In this document: in pieces, positions 39,285 through 47,885 of the stretch
Layout: the number at the start of each line of letters is the position of its first letter
Position numbering within the stretch: position 1 is the first letter of the stretch
NCBI GenBank assembly: GCA_963705155.1
Contig: CAVPJC010000013.1
Span: forward strand, 558,001 to 622,000
Source: CAVPJC01 sp963705155
GTDB lineage: Bacteria > Chloroflexota > Anaerolineae > Anaerolineales > UBA4823
DNA: 64,000 nt
Direction: 5' to 3'
Made by a program: the position numbers and the translations under genes
The notes under the pieces: model-generated
What the model was told of the DNA's origin: nothing
The model's input: the letters and a program-made list of their open reading frames with translations, nothing else
Database searches by the model: none

Positions 39285-40254
39285 CTCTGAAGACGAAACA
39301 GCGATAAAATCAGGCCATAAGTTTGCGGATCAAGCGGCTGCGATGCACGGCCATATATATAGTTGGGCGATATTTGCCCGTAATGGTTTTCACTTCAAAT
39401 GGCATACCGAAAAGAAACAGCTCGAGAATTTCGACGACGTCGAGCAATTGAGTTGATAGAGCAAGGCGAACCGCGTTCTACAATCGCACGGATTCTCGGT
39501 GTTTCACGTGAGTCGATCAATACATGGTGTAAGCAATATCTTTCAAGTGGCAATGTCGAATTAAAGCCTCAACCCGGTTGTCCACGACGGCTATCAGCTG
39601 AACAGCTTGAGACATTGCGCGCTTTGCTACTCCAAGGTGCAACGGCCCATGGCTGGGAGAATGATCTCTGGACCGCCAAACGAGTTACTGAGTTAATCCA
39701 AAGACAATTCGGAATCGAGTTTTCTTCTCATCACGTGCGAAATATTCTGACGAAGTACCTAGGCTGGACTTCTCAGCGTCCTACTTGCCAGCTTAAAGAG
39801 CGCGATGATGGTGAAATTCAACGTTGGCTAGAACAAGACTTCCCGCGAATCCTTCGAACTGCTCAAGAAAAGTGGGCATACCTCATATTCATTGACGAAT
39901 CTGGCTTCATGCTTTCACCGATTGTCCACCGGACATACGCACCACGTGGCAAGACTCCAGTAATCAAGACCAGTGATCCGCATGGGCGTATCTCGGTTGC
40001 AGGTGCAATCACTGTGAGTCCTATACCGAAACATCTGGGGTTTCTTTGTTATCTTCTGTCAGATAACGCGAATTTCCATGGAGATTCCATAGTGCACTTC
40101 CTGAATGAACTACACGCGCGGCAAGCCGCTGGGTATCTGACCCGAAACCGAATGAAATTTGTCACCGAATGTCAGGGCCCATAATCTTGTTGTGGGACGG
40201 TGTCTCGATACACTCATCCAAACCCGTAGAAGAATTTCTCGAGCGACATCCTAG

Positions 40255-41796
40255 TATTACAGCGCAAGGTTCGGAGCAAGAGTAGCCAATTGAGCCAATT
40301 TTGCCTTGCGATGCGAGCGATATGCGACCCAATTGCGTTTCTGGTAATACCGCACTCGCTCCAAAGCGGCCTGAATATCAAAGACAGGCGCGGGCAAGAC
40401 CGCGGCCAGCAACAGACGGACTTGGTAGATTGTGAGAGCAGGCGCCTGTTCCTGAAAATGGATTCTCAAACGAACCAGGAAGTGATGAGCGAGCGCGACC
40501 AAGAGCATATGATGATGCCATCCCAACCAACTGCGCATTTCGTACTGATCCATTCCGACTTCGCCTTTGGCTTCTTCCAAGAGGGTTTCAATCGGCCAAC
40601 GCATGCCGCTGATGCGCACGAACTCGCTCAGCGGCGTGTTGGCAGGAGCATTGCTGAAGTAGTATTTGATCACCGACGGGTCATCCAGATTGCGGCGGAT
40701 AATCAGCCACAATTCGCCTGCGGGCAGATTGCCGCACGACTCGGTCACGCGCAGGAAGGCAAATTCACATGCGATCGGCCCTTTACTACCTTCCTTGATG
40801 ATGGCGTGAACCCAATCTTTGGGGGGAATGTTCCTCACCACGTCTTTGACTTGAACAGGACGTTGGCTGGCATACCGCAAACGCAAGCGAGTGGGGCGAC
40901 GACCACGCCCCTTCCATTTGGGCATATACACTTTGGGTTGGGTGTGCCAAATCGGGGTCGTACTCTTGATCTCGGTGAAATACCACTTCCCCAAGTCGGC
41001 TACTCCGTCCCGAAAAGCGGGCGAATCCCCGTACACTTCGTCCGCCGCCACCCAGGAAAAGGGCAAATTGCCCCGCTTGTGGGCTTTTTGCAACAATTCC
41101 AGCCCGATTTCTGGTTTCGTCTTGTATCCCAAGTCTTCTGGAACGCCGCACGCCTTCCGTCGCTCGGCATGGTCCGCCTCAAACCACTCATCGGGCATGA
41201 ACAATTGACCCTCGACCAAACTGTAGCCTTTGCGGCTTGCGTACCCCAGGTACACCCCCACCTGCCCGTTCGCCACCTTGCCCACCGAGCCGCAGTATTG
41301 CCGCGCCACCCCCACCGAATCATCGCCCTGCTTGACCACACTCGATTCGTCAATCAGCGCAACGCCGTCCGCTTCGCCCAACGTTTCGCCCACCATCTGC
41401 TGGTGAATGCCGATCACGGGCTCCGTTTCCCACGGGCTTTGACCCACAAAGTATTGCTGGCTTCGCACTTCCTCACCCAAGCCCAGCGCCATCTGTTCGA
41501 CATTCTTGCGCGTGGCCTTGCCCAGCAAGCCGTGGACATAGAGCGTGCTTCGCCTCGATTGCTCGACTCGTTGAAAGGCAGGTTCAAACCGTTCCATGTA
41601 ATTCGTCAATTCTTCCAAAAATCGCTCAACATCTTCTTGCCTCAAATTGCATTCGGGCGCTGGACAGGTTTCAGTTACAATCGGGGCAGGCATGGTTTTT
41701 TCGTCTCCTTCCCACTTGGTCGTGGTCGGAGAAAGATACCATGCCTTCCTATTCCAAACTACTCAACCTGCCCGTTCGCGACTTTGCGCTGTAATA
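40255..41796. mobile_element. IS701-family insertion sequence, apparently intact
   Basis: A 1,542-bp element with 13-bp perfect terminal inverted repeats: TATTACAGCGCAA at 40,255-40,267 and TTGCGCTGTAATA at 41,784-41,796. It is flanked by CTAG direct repeats at 40,251-40,254 and 41,797-41,800. CTAG fits the 4-bp YTAR target duplication described for IS701. The target is an older IS630 transposase gene. Confidence 0.92.
40257..41693 (-). CDS. IS701-family transposase
   Basis: A 478-residue DDE transposase (DDE_5 type) filling the element. Typical segments: QYFVGQSPWETEPV near 80-95, the first aspartate in GVALIDESSVVKQG, VAADEVYGDSPAFRD (second acidic residue) and MRWPIETLLEEAKGEVGMDQYEMRSW (third acidic residue, Y-E-x-R-S-W region). 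Intact frame, with the TAA stop lying inside the left inverted repeat, as is common in compact IS elements. Probably active or recently active. Confidence 0.93.
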   Translation of the reverse strand: MPAPIVTETCPAPECNLRQEDVERFLEELTNYMERFEPAFQRVEQSRRSTLYVHGLLGKATRKNVEQMALGLGEEVRSQQYFVGQSPWETEPVIGIHQQMVGETLGEADGVALIDESSVVKQGDDSVGVARQYCGSVGKVANGQVGVYLGYASRKGYSLVEGQLFMPDEWFEADHAERRKACGVPEDLGYKTKPEIGLELLQKAHKRGNLPFSWVAADEVYGDSPAFRDGVADLGKWYFTEIKSTTPIWHTQPKVYMPKWKGRGRRPTRLRLRYASQRPVQVKDVVRNIPPKDWVHAIIKEGSKGPIACEFAFLRVTESCGNLPAGELWLIIRRNLDDPSVIKYYFSNAPANTPLSEFVRISGMRWPIETLLEEAKGEVGMDQYEMRSWLGWHHHMLLVALAHHFLVRLRIHFQEQAPALTIYQVRLLLAAVLPAPVFDIQAALERVRYYQKRNWVAYRSHRKAKLAQLATLAPNLAL

Positions 41797-42143
41797 CTAG
41801 GGTTGCCGTTGAAGAGTTTCCTGCTCATGCATCAGAACTTAATCCAGTGGACAAAGTCTGGTTCTACACAAAGTATGATCGCCTATCCAATTATGCTCCA
41901 GCCACATTGGATGAACTCAGGCGCCGTTTGATTCAAGAATTTCTTGCCTTGGAACACAAATCCAATGTCCTCACTTGGTGCATAATGGAAACCGGACTCG
42001 ATCTGAAATTAAGATAGAGTGGCCTACAACGACGTGCTGCTGCAAATGAGAGGCGGTGGATGGGCGGATGGGGATGCGGCGACAACGAATGGGCAACGAA
42101 TCAACAGAAGCGCGTGTTCGGCGTCAGCAATGCGAATATCACA

Positions 42144-42246
42144 ATGATCCTCGAAGTGGCGATACTCACCATCCGCCCGGGCGAAAGCGCGGATTTCGAG
42201 CGCGCCTCTGCCGAAGCGCAGGCCATTATCGCGTCGATGCCGGGCT
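42144..42246 (+). pseudogene. Truncated duplicate of the antibiotic-biosynthesis-monooxygenase gene
   Basis: The first 34 codons match those of the intact copy at 44,013 with few changes (I-L-T-I for I-L-N-I, A-S-A-E-A for A-F-A-E-A). After MPGC the similarity stops and repeat R1 begins. A partial duplication or recombination between repeats is the simplest explanation. Confidence 0.75.
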
Positions 42247-42252
42247 GCGGAT

Positions 42253-42385
42253 GGGGGCGTTCAGCGGATGGTTGAAGCGGACACGTGCTATACGCAGTCC
42301 CACAGGGAGGCTTCGCGCTGCTGCGTGAGCGGATGCGGGCCATCAGCGGACGCTGAATCGGACAAACGGATTGGAACAGACGCGC
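42253..42385. repeat. Dispersed repeat R1
   Basis: Contains GCGTTCAGCGGATGG near its left end and CCATCAGCGGACGCTGAAT near its right end, arms that pair imperfectly (TTCAGCG/CGCTGAA and GATGG/CCATC). About 33 bases at its left end are identical to R2. It lies just before the 42,444 gene. The two-arm layout recalls integron attC sites, but the canonical core sites are not evident. Confidence 0.55.
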
Positions 42386-42443
42386 CCCGGCGGTGATTTG
42401 CGGCAGGTGCGCACCCCATGCTGGAAAAGGATAAACGATATCC

Positions 42444-42857
42444 ATGAAAAAAGCACAACGCAGGTGGGTCTACAGCCCACAGAAGCCATCCGTCAGTCAA
42501 GTACCGGCCAGTATCAAGGCCGAAGTGCAGCGCAAGGCTGAGCAATTTATTGAGGAGACGCTCAAGCCTCGGCACCTCAAGCCGCCGCCAGCGGACACTC
42601 AGTTCAATTACATCGTCGATATCTACGCCAAGTGGTATCGCCACTACTTCTACTTTTGCGCGAAGTACTGTGTGTCCGGCCCCAATGCGCTTGCGCCCGA
42701 TTTTGAAGCGAAGTTTGCCCGCCTGGAATACACCGGAAAGGATCGCTTTGACTTGTCCTTCATGCGTTATACGGAAGAATGGATCGAGGTTTATCCCGAT
42801 CTTTCGCTGGAACAATGCTTGAAGGCCATTCGAGAGGACCCCATGTTTCAGCCCTGA
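42444..42857 (+). CDS. Conserved hypothetical protein
   Basis: 137 residues, soluble, basic N-terminus (MKKAQRRWVYSPQKPSVSQV). The C-terminal part has a distinctive pattern: YIVDIYAKWYRHYFYFCAKY, then GPNALAPDFEAKFARLEYTG and MRYTEEWIEVYPDLSLEQCL. From memory this resembles a small DUF found as a single gene in mobile regions (DUF3024-like), but I cannot confirm it. A good ATG and the surrounding repeats make it look like a small cassette-type gene. No function is proposed. Confidence 0.65.
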   Translation: MKKAQRRWVYSPQKPSVSQVPASIKAEVQRKAEQFIEETLKPRHLKPPPADTQFNYIVDIYAKWYRHYFYFCAKYCVSGPNALAPDFEAKFARLEYTGKDRFDLSFMRYTEEWIEVYPDLSLEQCLKAIREDPMFQP

Positions 42858-43181
42858 GCGAGGCATCGCAGGCTTCACGGTTGCCGCTCCGTCCGCGCAT
42901 CAATCACGACAGGCGCACGGCCTGCCAACGGATGGGGCGTTCAGCGGATGGTTGAAGCGGACACGTGCTGCGCAGTGCTTCGTGAGCGGATGCGGCATCG
43001 GATAAACGGATGCGGGCGGTCAGCGGCGATAAGACATCGCAGGTCGTGATCGATCGTCAGGCAATGACCGACTATCGATCGAGTTGACCGACCGGCCTCG
43101 CCCGCTAATCGGTTGAAACCTGCGAGGTCTCTCCCGCTCATGATATACTCTTCTTACTCACCATGAAAGGCCTGAGAAATC
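42858..43181. other. Intergenic region containing repeat R2
   Basis: About 320 bases, no gene seen. Repeat R2 occupies about 42,928-43,040. Downstream of it the stretch is rich in CGATCG-like words, and a short AT-rich patch (near 43,140-43,165) probably holds the promoter of the next pair of genes. Confidence 0.6.
42928..43040. repeat. Dispersed repeat R2
   Basis: Shares the left third (from GGGGCGTTCAGCGGATGG) with R1, and AGCGGATGCGGCATCGGATA with the repeat at 46,228. Preceded by CTGCCAACGG. It separates the 42,444 gene from the 43,182 gene. Confidence 0.6.
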
Positions 43182-43517
43182 GTGATTCATATCATCCGCA
43201 CACGCGCCACTCCGCAGCAGATGAACGAGATGCTTCAGATGCTGGGGACCTACGTCAAACTGGCCGTCGATATCCAGCGACGAATCCTGGCGGGAGGCGG
43301 AACCATGCACGCCGACTGCGAGGCAGCTTTGCTCGAAGATGGCAGCCAGCAAGCGGACGTCTGGGGCGCAGATTGGAATCCCACCACGCAGCAAGTGACG
43401 TTTGAATCCTTGATCAACATTCGCCCTCGGCAGAACAACCCCGCGTTAGAAATCCTCGATCCGAAGATTCAACAACAGGTGGCGCGCGTCACCCGCGAAT
43501 TGCTGGAGGGCGTATGA
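43182..43517 (+). CDS. DUF5674 family protein
   Basis: 111 residues starting at a GTG. The family pattern is clear: VKLAVDIQRRILAGGGTMHADCEAALLEDGS, then DVWGADWNPTTQQVTFESLINIRPRQNN. No catalytic motif is known for the family; the conserved D, H-x-D-C and W residues suggest a small nucleic-acid or toxin/antitoxin-type role, which is only speculation. Overlaps the next gene by four bases, so the two are a coupled pair. Confidence 0.78.
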   Translation: MIHIIRTRATPQQMNEMLQMLGTYVKLAVDIQRRILAGGGTMHADCEAALLEDGSQQADVWGADWNPTTQQVTFESLINIRPRQNNPALEILDPKIQQQVARVTRELLEGV

Positions 43518-43864
43518 AAGACTGGACCACGATCCGTGAACGCTATCTGCGTGATAGTTTGCCGGTACGGTTAGGCGGCCTGGCCGCCAATTTGAGCCGC
43601 ATCAAGTCTTTCGCCGCGCAGGATGCCAGTCGCGATGCCGTTGCGAGTATGCTCGACGAAAGCAAGCACTTCATCGAATGGACAGCCGCCGAAGCCGAGA
43701 TTCAAACTGCTGCTCAGTTGGTCGAATTACAGGTGCAAATGGCTCGCTGGCAATTAACTTGGAGCAACGTGTGGAACGATCCACGGCAACGGAAACAACT
43801 CGCTGAGCAATCGGCCACCTGGTCGAAACGTGTACTCGAAATGTCTGGGCTCTTGAATGCATAA
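43514..43864 (+). CDS. Hypothetical protein paired with DUF5674
   Basis: 116 residues, all-helical by composition (long stretches rich in A, E, Q, L and W, e.g. AEAEIQTAAQLVELQVQMARW). Starts with ATG inside the DUF5674 stop (ATGA). No known domain was recognised. Size, coupling and location recall two-gene toxin-antitoxin or accessory modules, but nothing proves this. Confidence 0.65.
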   Translation: MKDWTTIRERYLRDSLPVRLGGLAANLSRIKSFAAQDASRDAVASMLDESKHFIEWTAAEAEIQTAAQLVELQVQMARWQLTWSNVWNDPRQRKQLAEQSATWSKRVLEMSGLLNA

Positions 43865-43943
43865 ATCACCCCGTCGTCGCACTGCCGTCGTGTCCGCGAC
43901 GCAAATCACGCAAGGCACATAGCCTACCATATCGCTGCCGCCC

Positions 43944-43985
43944 AATGGATGGGGCGTTCAGCGGATGGTGAAGCGGATGCGCGCA
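43944..43985. repeat. Dispersed repeat R3 (short copy)
   Basis: A shortened copy beginning GGGGCGTTCAGCGGATGG and continuing TGAAGCGGATGC, placed directly upstream of the ABM gene and preceded by CCGCCCAATGGATG. Same orientation as R1 and R2. Confidence 0.55.
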
Positions 43986-44012
43986 ATCAGCCCCAGCGGA
44001 GGGAATATCACC

Positions 44013-44336
44013 ATGATCCTCGAAGTGGCGATCCTCAACATCCGCCCGGGCGAAAGCGCAGATTTCGAACGCGCCTTTGCCGAAGCGCAGACCATCATCG
44101 CGTTGATGCCGGGCTACATCTCGCATCAATTGTTGCGCTGCCTCGAGACGCCTGATCGATATATCTTTTTAGTCCATTGGCAAACCCTTGAAGATCACAC
44201 GCAGGGCTTTCGGCAATCGCCGCAATATCAGGACTGGAAGCGGCTGCTGCATCATTTTTACGATCCGTTTCCCACAGTGGAACATTACGCGCAAGTGTTC
44301 GGCCAGGGCACTTCACCCCATGAGGAGATTTCATGA
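44013..44336 (+). CDS. Antibiotic biosynthesis monooxygenase (ABM) domain protein
   Basis: 107 residues of the ferredoxin-like ABM fold: ILEVAILNIRPGESADFERAFAEA, then GYISHQLLRCLETPDRYIFLVHW, and HTQGFRQSPQYQDWKRLLHHFYDP with the usual C-terminal strand. Such proteins oxygenate quinol-like substrates or degrade haem, or act as small stress proteins. A ribosome site (GGAGGG) lies a few bases upstream of the ATG. A fragment of the same gene occurs at 42,144. The stop overlaps the next gene (ATGA), coupling it to the dehalogenase-like gene. Confidence 0.85.
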   Translation: MILEVAILNIRPGESADFERAFAEAQTIIALMPGYISHQLLRCLETPDRYIFLVHWQTLEDHTQGFRQSPQYQDWKRLLHHFYDPFPTVEHYAQVFGQGTSPHEEIS

Positions 44337-45220
44337 CTGACCTGAGTTGGTTGAATCGCGACGAATATCCCTTCGCGTCGCACTATTTTCAAACGGCGGC
44401 GGGCCGCCTGCACTACGTCGATGAAGGCCAGGGTGCGCCCATCGTCATGGTGCACGGCAATCCCACGTGGTCGTTCTTGTATCGCCCTCTCATCAAACAA
44501 TTGCGGACGGATTATCGCTGCGTCGCGGTCGATCATCTGGGCTTTGGGTTGTCGGACAAACCGATCGGGTGGAGCTATCTCCCCGTCGATCAGGCCGCCA
44601 ACCTCACGACGCTGATCGATCAACTCGGCTTGCAGAACGTCACCCTCGTCGTGCAGGATTGGGGCGGGCCGATCGGCTTATCTTACGCCGTAAATCATCC
44701 GCAGAACGTGGCGCGACTCATCATCATGAATACGTGGGCGTGGCCGGTCAATCGCGACTGGTACTACATCGCCTTCAGCGGTTTCATGGGCAGTCCGCTC
44801 GGACGGTGGCTCATCCGGCAGCACAACTTCTTTGCAAAGTCCGTCATGTATCAAGCGTTTGGCGACAAGCGCAAACTTACGCCCGCCGTGCACGATCAAT
44901 ATCTGCGCGCGCTCCCTACCCCGCAGGATCGCACCGGCAGCGCAGTCTTCCCCAAACAGATCATTGGATCGACACCCTGGCTGGCGCAGATCTGGAACAA
45001 TATCGCTGTGCTGACCGACCAGCCCAAGTTGATCGTGTGGGGGATGAAGGATATTGCTTTCCGCGAGAAAGAGTTGAAGCAGTGGGAGCGTACTTTCCCG
45101 GAGGCCCGATCGGTTCGCCTGCCCACTGTCGGTCATTACGTGCAGGAGGAAGCGCCGGCTGAATTAGCCAGGGCCGTTGTGCCGTTTTTGATAGAAACAA
45201 CGCTAACCTCAAGCCAATGA
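44333..45220 (+). CDS. Haloalkane dehalogenase-like alpha/beta hydrolase
   Basis: 295 residues. Oxyanion/halide motif HGNPTWSFLYR (His41, Asn43), nucleophile elbow VVQDWGG with Asp109 and halide-binding Trp110, and catalytic His in VGHYVQEEAP near residue 275. An Asp nucleophile with adjacent Trp and a second Asn are diagnostic for haloalkane dehalogenases (HLD), although some close relatives have other activities. It would hydrolyse halogenated alkanes to alcohols. Coupled by ATGA to the ABM gene and to the dipeptidase downstream. Confidence 0.85.
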   Translation: MTDLSWLNRDEYPFASHYFQTAAGRLHYVDEGQGAPIVMVHGNPTWSFLYRPLIKQLRTDYRCVAVDHLGFGLSDKPIGWSYLPVDQAANLTTLIDQLGLQNVTLVVQDWGGPIGLSYAVNHPQNVARLIIMNTWAWPVNRDWYYIAFSGFMGSPLGRWLIRQHNFFAKSVMYQAFGDKRKLTPAVHDQYLRALPTPQDRTGSAVFPKQIIGSTPWLAQIWNNIAVLTDQPKLIVWGMKDIAFREKELKQWERTFPEARSVRLPTVGHYVQEEAPAELARAVVPFLIETTLTSSQ

Positions 45221-46194
45221 CCATCTCGAATCGAGCCAAAGTCATTCATCAGCAAGCCCTCGTCTGGGACGCGCATGCTTGCTTCCCGCTCAATCCCCAT
45301 TCCGATTTGAGCGGCCTCCAGCGCTACATCGACAGTGGCGTCAACTTCGTCTCGCTCAACATCGGCATGGATATGGACGCGTTCGATCACATCATCCAGG
45401 TGCTGGCCTGCTTCCGGCGGCACATCCACGCCCATCCCGATCAATTTGTCCTGGCTCTCGCGGTGGATGACATCCGCGCGGCCAAAGCTTCCAACCGATT
45501 GGCGATCGCCTTCGATCTCGAAGGGTCTGAACCGCTGCTGGGCAACCTCGACCTGGTTTCGTCCTATTACGACCTCGGCGTACGACAGATGCTATTGGCG
45601 TACAACAAAGACAATCGCGCCTCGGGCGGCTGTCTGGAAGGCAAAATCGGCCTGACCGATTTTGGTAAAAGCCTCCTTCAGGAGATGAACCGCGTCGGCA
45701 TGGTCGTCGATGTCTCGCACATGGGCTACCGCGCCACGTTGGAAGCGTGCGCCGCCTCCACCGCGCCCGTCATCTTTTCGCATTCCAATCCTAACGCGGT
45801 GTGGGACAATGCGCGCAACATTACCGACGAGCAGATCAAAGCCTGCGCGCAGACCGGCGGTGTGATTGGCATTAACGGCATCGGCGATTTCCTGGGGGCG
45901 GTTACATCCGATCGGGTGGTGGAGCACATCGAATATGTAGTCAATCTGGTTGGCCCCGAGCACGTGGGCCTGGGGCTGGATTACGTGCTCGACAAGCAGG
46001 AACTCATCGCCTACGTGGATGCCCACCCGGACATCTTTCCGCCCGATAAATTCAACGACTTCCTGGCGTTTGTCGAACCCGAGCAATTCCCTGAACTGAC
46101 AGACTGCTTGCTGCGCAAAGGCTACAGCGAAGTGGTGATTCGTGGCATCCTGGGCGAGAATTTCCTGAGGGTTGCAGACCGAGTTTGGAAATGA
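45217..46194 (+). CDS. Membrane dipeptidase family M19 protein
   Basis: 325 residues with the renal-dipeptidase TIM barrel: IAFDLEGSEPL (metal-bridging Glu), MVVDVSHMGY (metal His), VIFSHSNPNAV (second His) and HVGLGLDYV. The first metal motif is WDAHACFPL, where the family usually has H-x-D (DGHND); a Cys replaces the Asp, so one zinc ligand differs. The normal reaction is hydrolysis of dipeptides or D-amino acid-containing dipeptides. No signal peptide is seen. Overlaps the preceding gene by four bases. Confidence 0.85.
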   Translation: MTISNRAKVIHQQALVWDAHACFPLNPHSDLSGLQRYIDSGVNFVSLNIGMDMDAFDHIIQVLACFRRHIHAHPDQFVLALAVDDIRAAKASNRLAIAFDLEGSEPLLGNLDLVSSYYDLGVRQMLLAYNKDNRASGGCLEGKIGLTDFGKSLLQEMNRVGMVVDVSHMGYRATLEACAASTAPVIFSHSNPNAVWDNARNITDEQIKACAQTGGVIGINGIGDFLGAVTSDRVVEHIEYVVNLVGPEHVGLGLDYVLDKQELIAYVDAHPDIFPPDKFNDFLAFVEPEQFPELTDCLLRKGYSEVVIRGILGENFLRVADRVWK

Positions 46195-46227
46195 ACTGCG
46201 CGCTGCCGCTGCTGGCGCGGCTGAGGG

Positions 46228-46320
46228 GGGATGGGCAGAGCAGCGGATGCGGCATCGGATAAACGGAAGCGGGCCATCAGCGGCCCGCTTTGCGAGCGGA
46301 CACGCAGACAAAATCGGACG
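46228..46320. repeat. Dispersed repeat R4
   Basis: Shares AGCGGATGCGGCATCGGATA with R2 and contains a perfect hairpin, AGCGGGCC / GGCCCGCT. Lies just past the dipeptidase stop and could also terminate that transcript. Confidence 0.55.
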
Positions 46321-46432
46321 CGCGCTCAAGGTCAATTTGCGGCGGGTGAGAGCGGATAATCTTATCCCGCCTCCGGGGCGCGCACAAACTGGAGCGTTGT
46401 CGTGGCATCCTCCCGCTGGCACTGACTGCACC

Positions 46433-47059
46433 CTACACCCGTTCCACCCATACCTTGGCACATTCAAACGTGTAAGCCGAAAATGGGCCGTCAATCGGAC
46501 TCCAACTCGTCTGTTCGCCAACCTTGAAATAATAGTCCCACAAGACTTGCCCTGACGTGTCGACGATCGCCGCAACGATGAACATGGCATAGCGGGGCGC
46601 ATCGCTGAGTTTCACTTTACCATGCCACTTCTTCTCTACCGTGTCGAACTGAGCAATGGCTTGTGGCCAGAACCAGCCGCCATCTGGCACGACCGTAAAC
46701 AAGCGCAGGGCATTGTCCGGCGGCTTGATCGAATAACTGCCGGAGATGTCGACGAACTCACTGACCTGCGCGCCTTCTCTCGGACTTTCGATCTTGATGC
46801 CGTATTTGGATGCATCGGCTTTTTGACTGCCTCTGATGGAGAGCCCGTTTTCCCGTGAGAGCAGCAGCAGCCCGGCCGCGACTAAGATCAGACCCATGAG
46901 GCCCAGCCCGGCACGCCAGAAGAAATCTGTGACCAGCAGGGGTGGATTGCCAATCGGCAGGCCGCCGGCCGCGCCCATGATGAACACGATTACACCGATG
47001 ACAATGACTGCCAATGGCGCACGATCGATTAGTTTGGTGATAGTCGTTTTGTCTAGCAT
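46433..47059 (-). CDS. Hypothetical membrane protein
   Basis: 208 residues. Two N-terminal transmembrane helices (about 14-32 and 46-68) are followed by an extracytoplasmic domain with IESPREGAQVSEFVDISGSY (Ig-like beta strands) and LFTVVPDGGWFWPQA. This looks like a small Big/Ig-type surface domain anchored in the membrane. No family name is certain. It is transcribed opposite to its neighbours. Confidence 0.65.
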   Translation of the reverse strand: MLDKTTITKLIDRAPLAVIVIGVIVFIMGAAGGLPIGNPPLLVTDFFWRAGLGLMGLILVAAGLLLLSRENGLSIRGSQKADASKYGIKIESPREGAQVSEFVDISGSYSIKPPDNALRLFTVVPDGGWFWPQAIAQFDTVEKKWHGKVKLSDAPRYAMFIVAAIVDTSGQVLWDYYFKVGEQTSWSPIDGPFSAYTFECAKVWVERV

Positions 47060-47885
47060 ATGTATGTTTCCCGATCCAACACATCAAATCCCCAATCCTT
47101 GCTTAGTTCCGAACCCTCTCGCTTGTTCATCCAGAAGACGACTGCTCCGCTAACGATGTTCCGGCAATTCCCAGTTTGTTGGTATACGGTTGGATTATAC
47201 CCAAGCGATGCTTCATGGCAACCGATCAGGTAATGGTTGCATTTCGACGATGTGTGCAATTTGCCTCAATCTTGACCCGCGTCCATCACATCTCTGCGAC
47301 ATCTCACCTCAAGCACCTTACGAACGTTTGGTTCAGGAACGCCAATCGGAAAGCGGCTGGTAATGTACGCTGAGCAATCACCCGCAAAGGCTGTGAGGGC
47401 TAATATAAGCCCGAACGAGTGCTTCGGCTGGCAGGCCAGCGTCGGCACGTTCGTCACGCTGGCGGGCGTGGTGCTGCTGTTCTTCGTGCGAGATCTGCTA
47501 GAAGTTGACCGGGCGGGCACGACGATTTATACTGACCACGTCGATGCAGGTGCTCCACACCATTGATGCTGCTGCATGTCAAGGTGTTTGGGATGTGACC
47601 CGGAGTCTGATTGCACGGTGCCCCTTCCTGCTTGACCCAATCTGATAGTCTTTTGTCGAATCTGTCGATTCTGGTGTATGCTCTGCGTCGGTAGAGTAGA
47701 CGGTATGCACGCAAACCATGTCAGCAGGGGCGGCTCCTCGCGTAGCATCCCGAGCGCAGCGAGTGGACACGCCGCCGCTACTCGGGCGTGGGAGCCCGAG
47801 CCGCTAACTGCTTGACACGCGAAGCATTTGCGCGCACACAGTAGACGAGTGTACTTGACCATTCTGCACACACAGGAGACCATCG
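47060..47885. other. Gene-poor region before the ECF cluster
   Basis: About 830 bases without a convincing gene. Short frames exist (for example around 47,363-47,566 with a hydrophobic segment) but no homology is evident. A hairpin CTCGGGC / GCCCGAG lies at 47,780-47,799. The last 60 bases probably carry the promoter and the CAGGAGA ribosome site of the next gene. Confidence 0.55.

Larger units (their letters stand above)
39399..42017 (+). pseudogene. IS630-family transposase interrupted by an IS701 element
   Basis: The 5' half (39,399-40,250) encodes the helix-turn-helix region (IARILGVSRESINTWCKQYL), then WTAKRVTELIQRQFGIEFS and the first DDE acidic block LIFIDESGFML. The frame shifts near 40,180 before IILLWDGVSIHSSKPVEEF. 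After the IS701 insertion the 3' part resumes at 41,801 with VAVEEFPAHASELNPVDKVW (the NP-D/E block) and stops LKLR at 42,015-42,017. Removing 40,255-41,800 rejoins ERHPRVAVEEF in frame, proving the insertion. The extra frameshift and about 58 odd bases at 40,120-40,180 show the element was already decaying. Terminal repeats of this IS630 could not be identified. Confidence 0.85.
42018..42443. other. Non-coding stretch with a decayed monooxygenase fragment and repeat R1
   Basis: No intact gene. At 42,144-42,246 it contains a fragment (MILEVAILTIRPGESADFE, then about 15 more residues) nearly identical to the start of the ABM gene at 44,013. The fragment breaks directly into repeat R1 (from about 42,253). 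Confidence 0.75.

Noticed and set aside
40290..42017. Plus-strand frame of 575 codons across the IS701
   Set aside because: It is the shadow of the transposase on the minus strand joined by chance to the IS630 3' end, in the wrong frame for a fusion.
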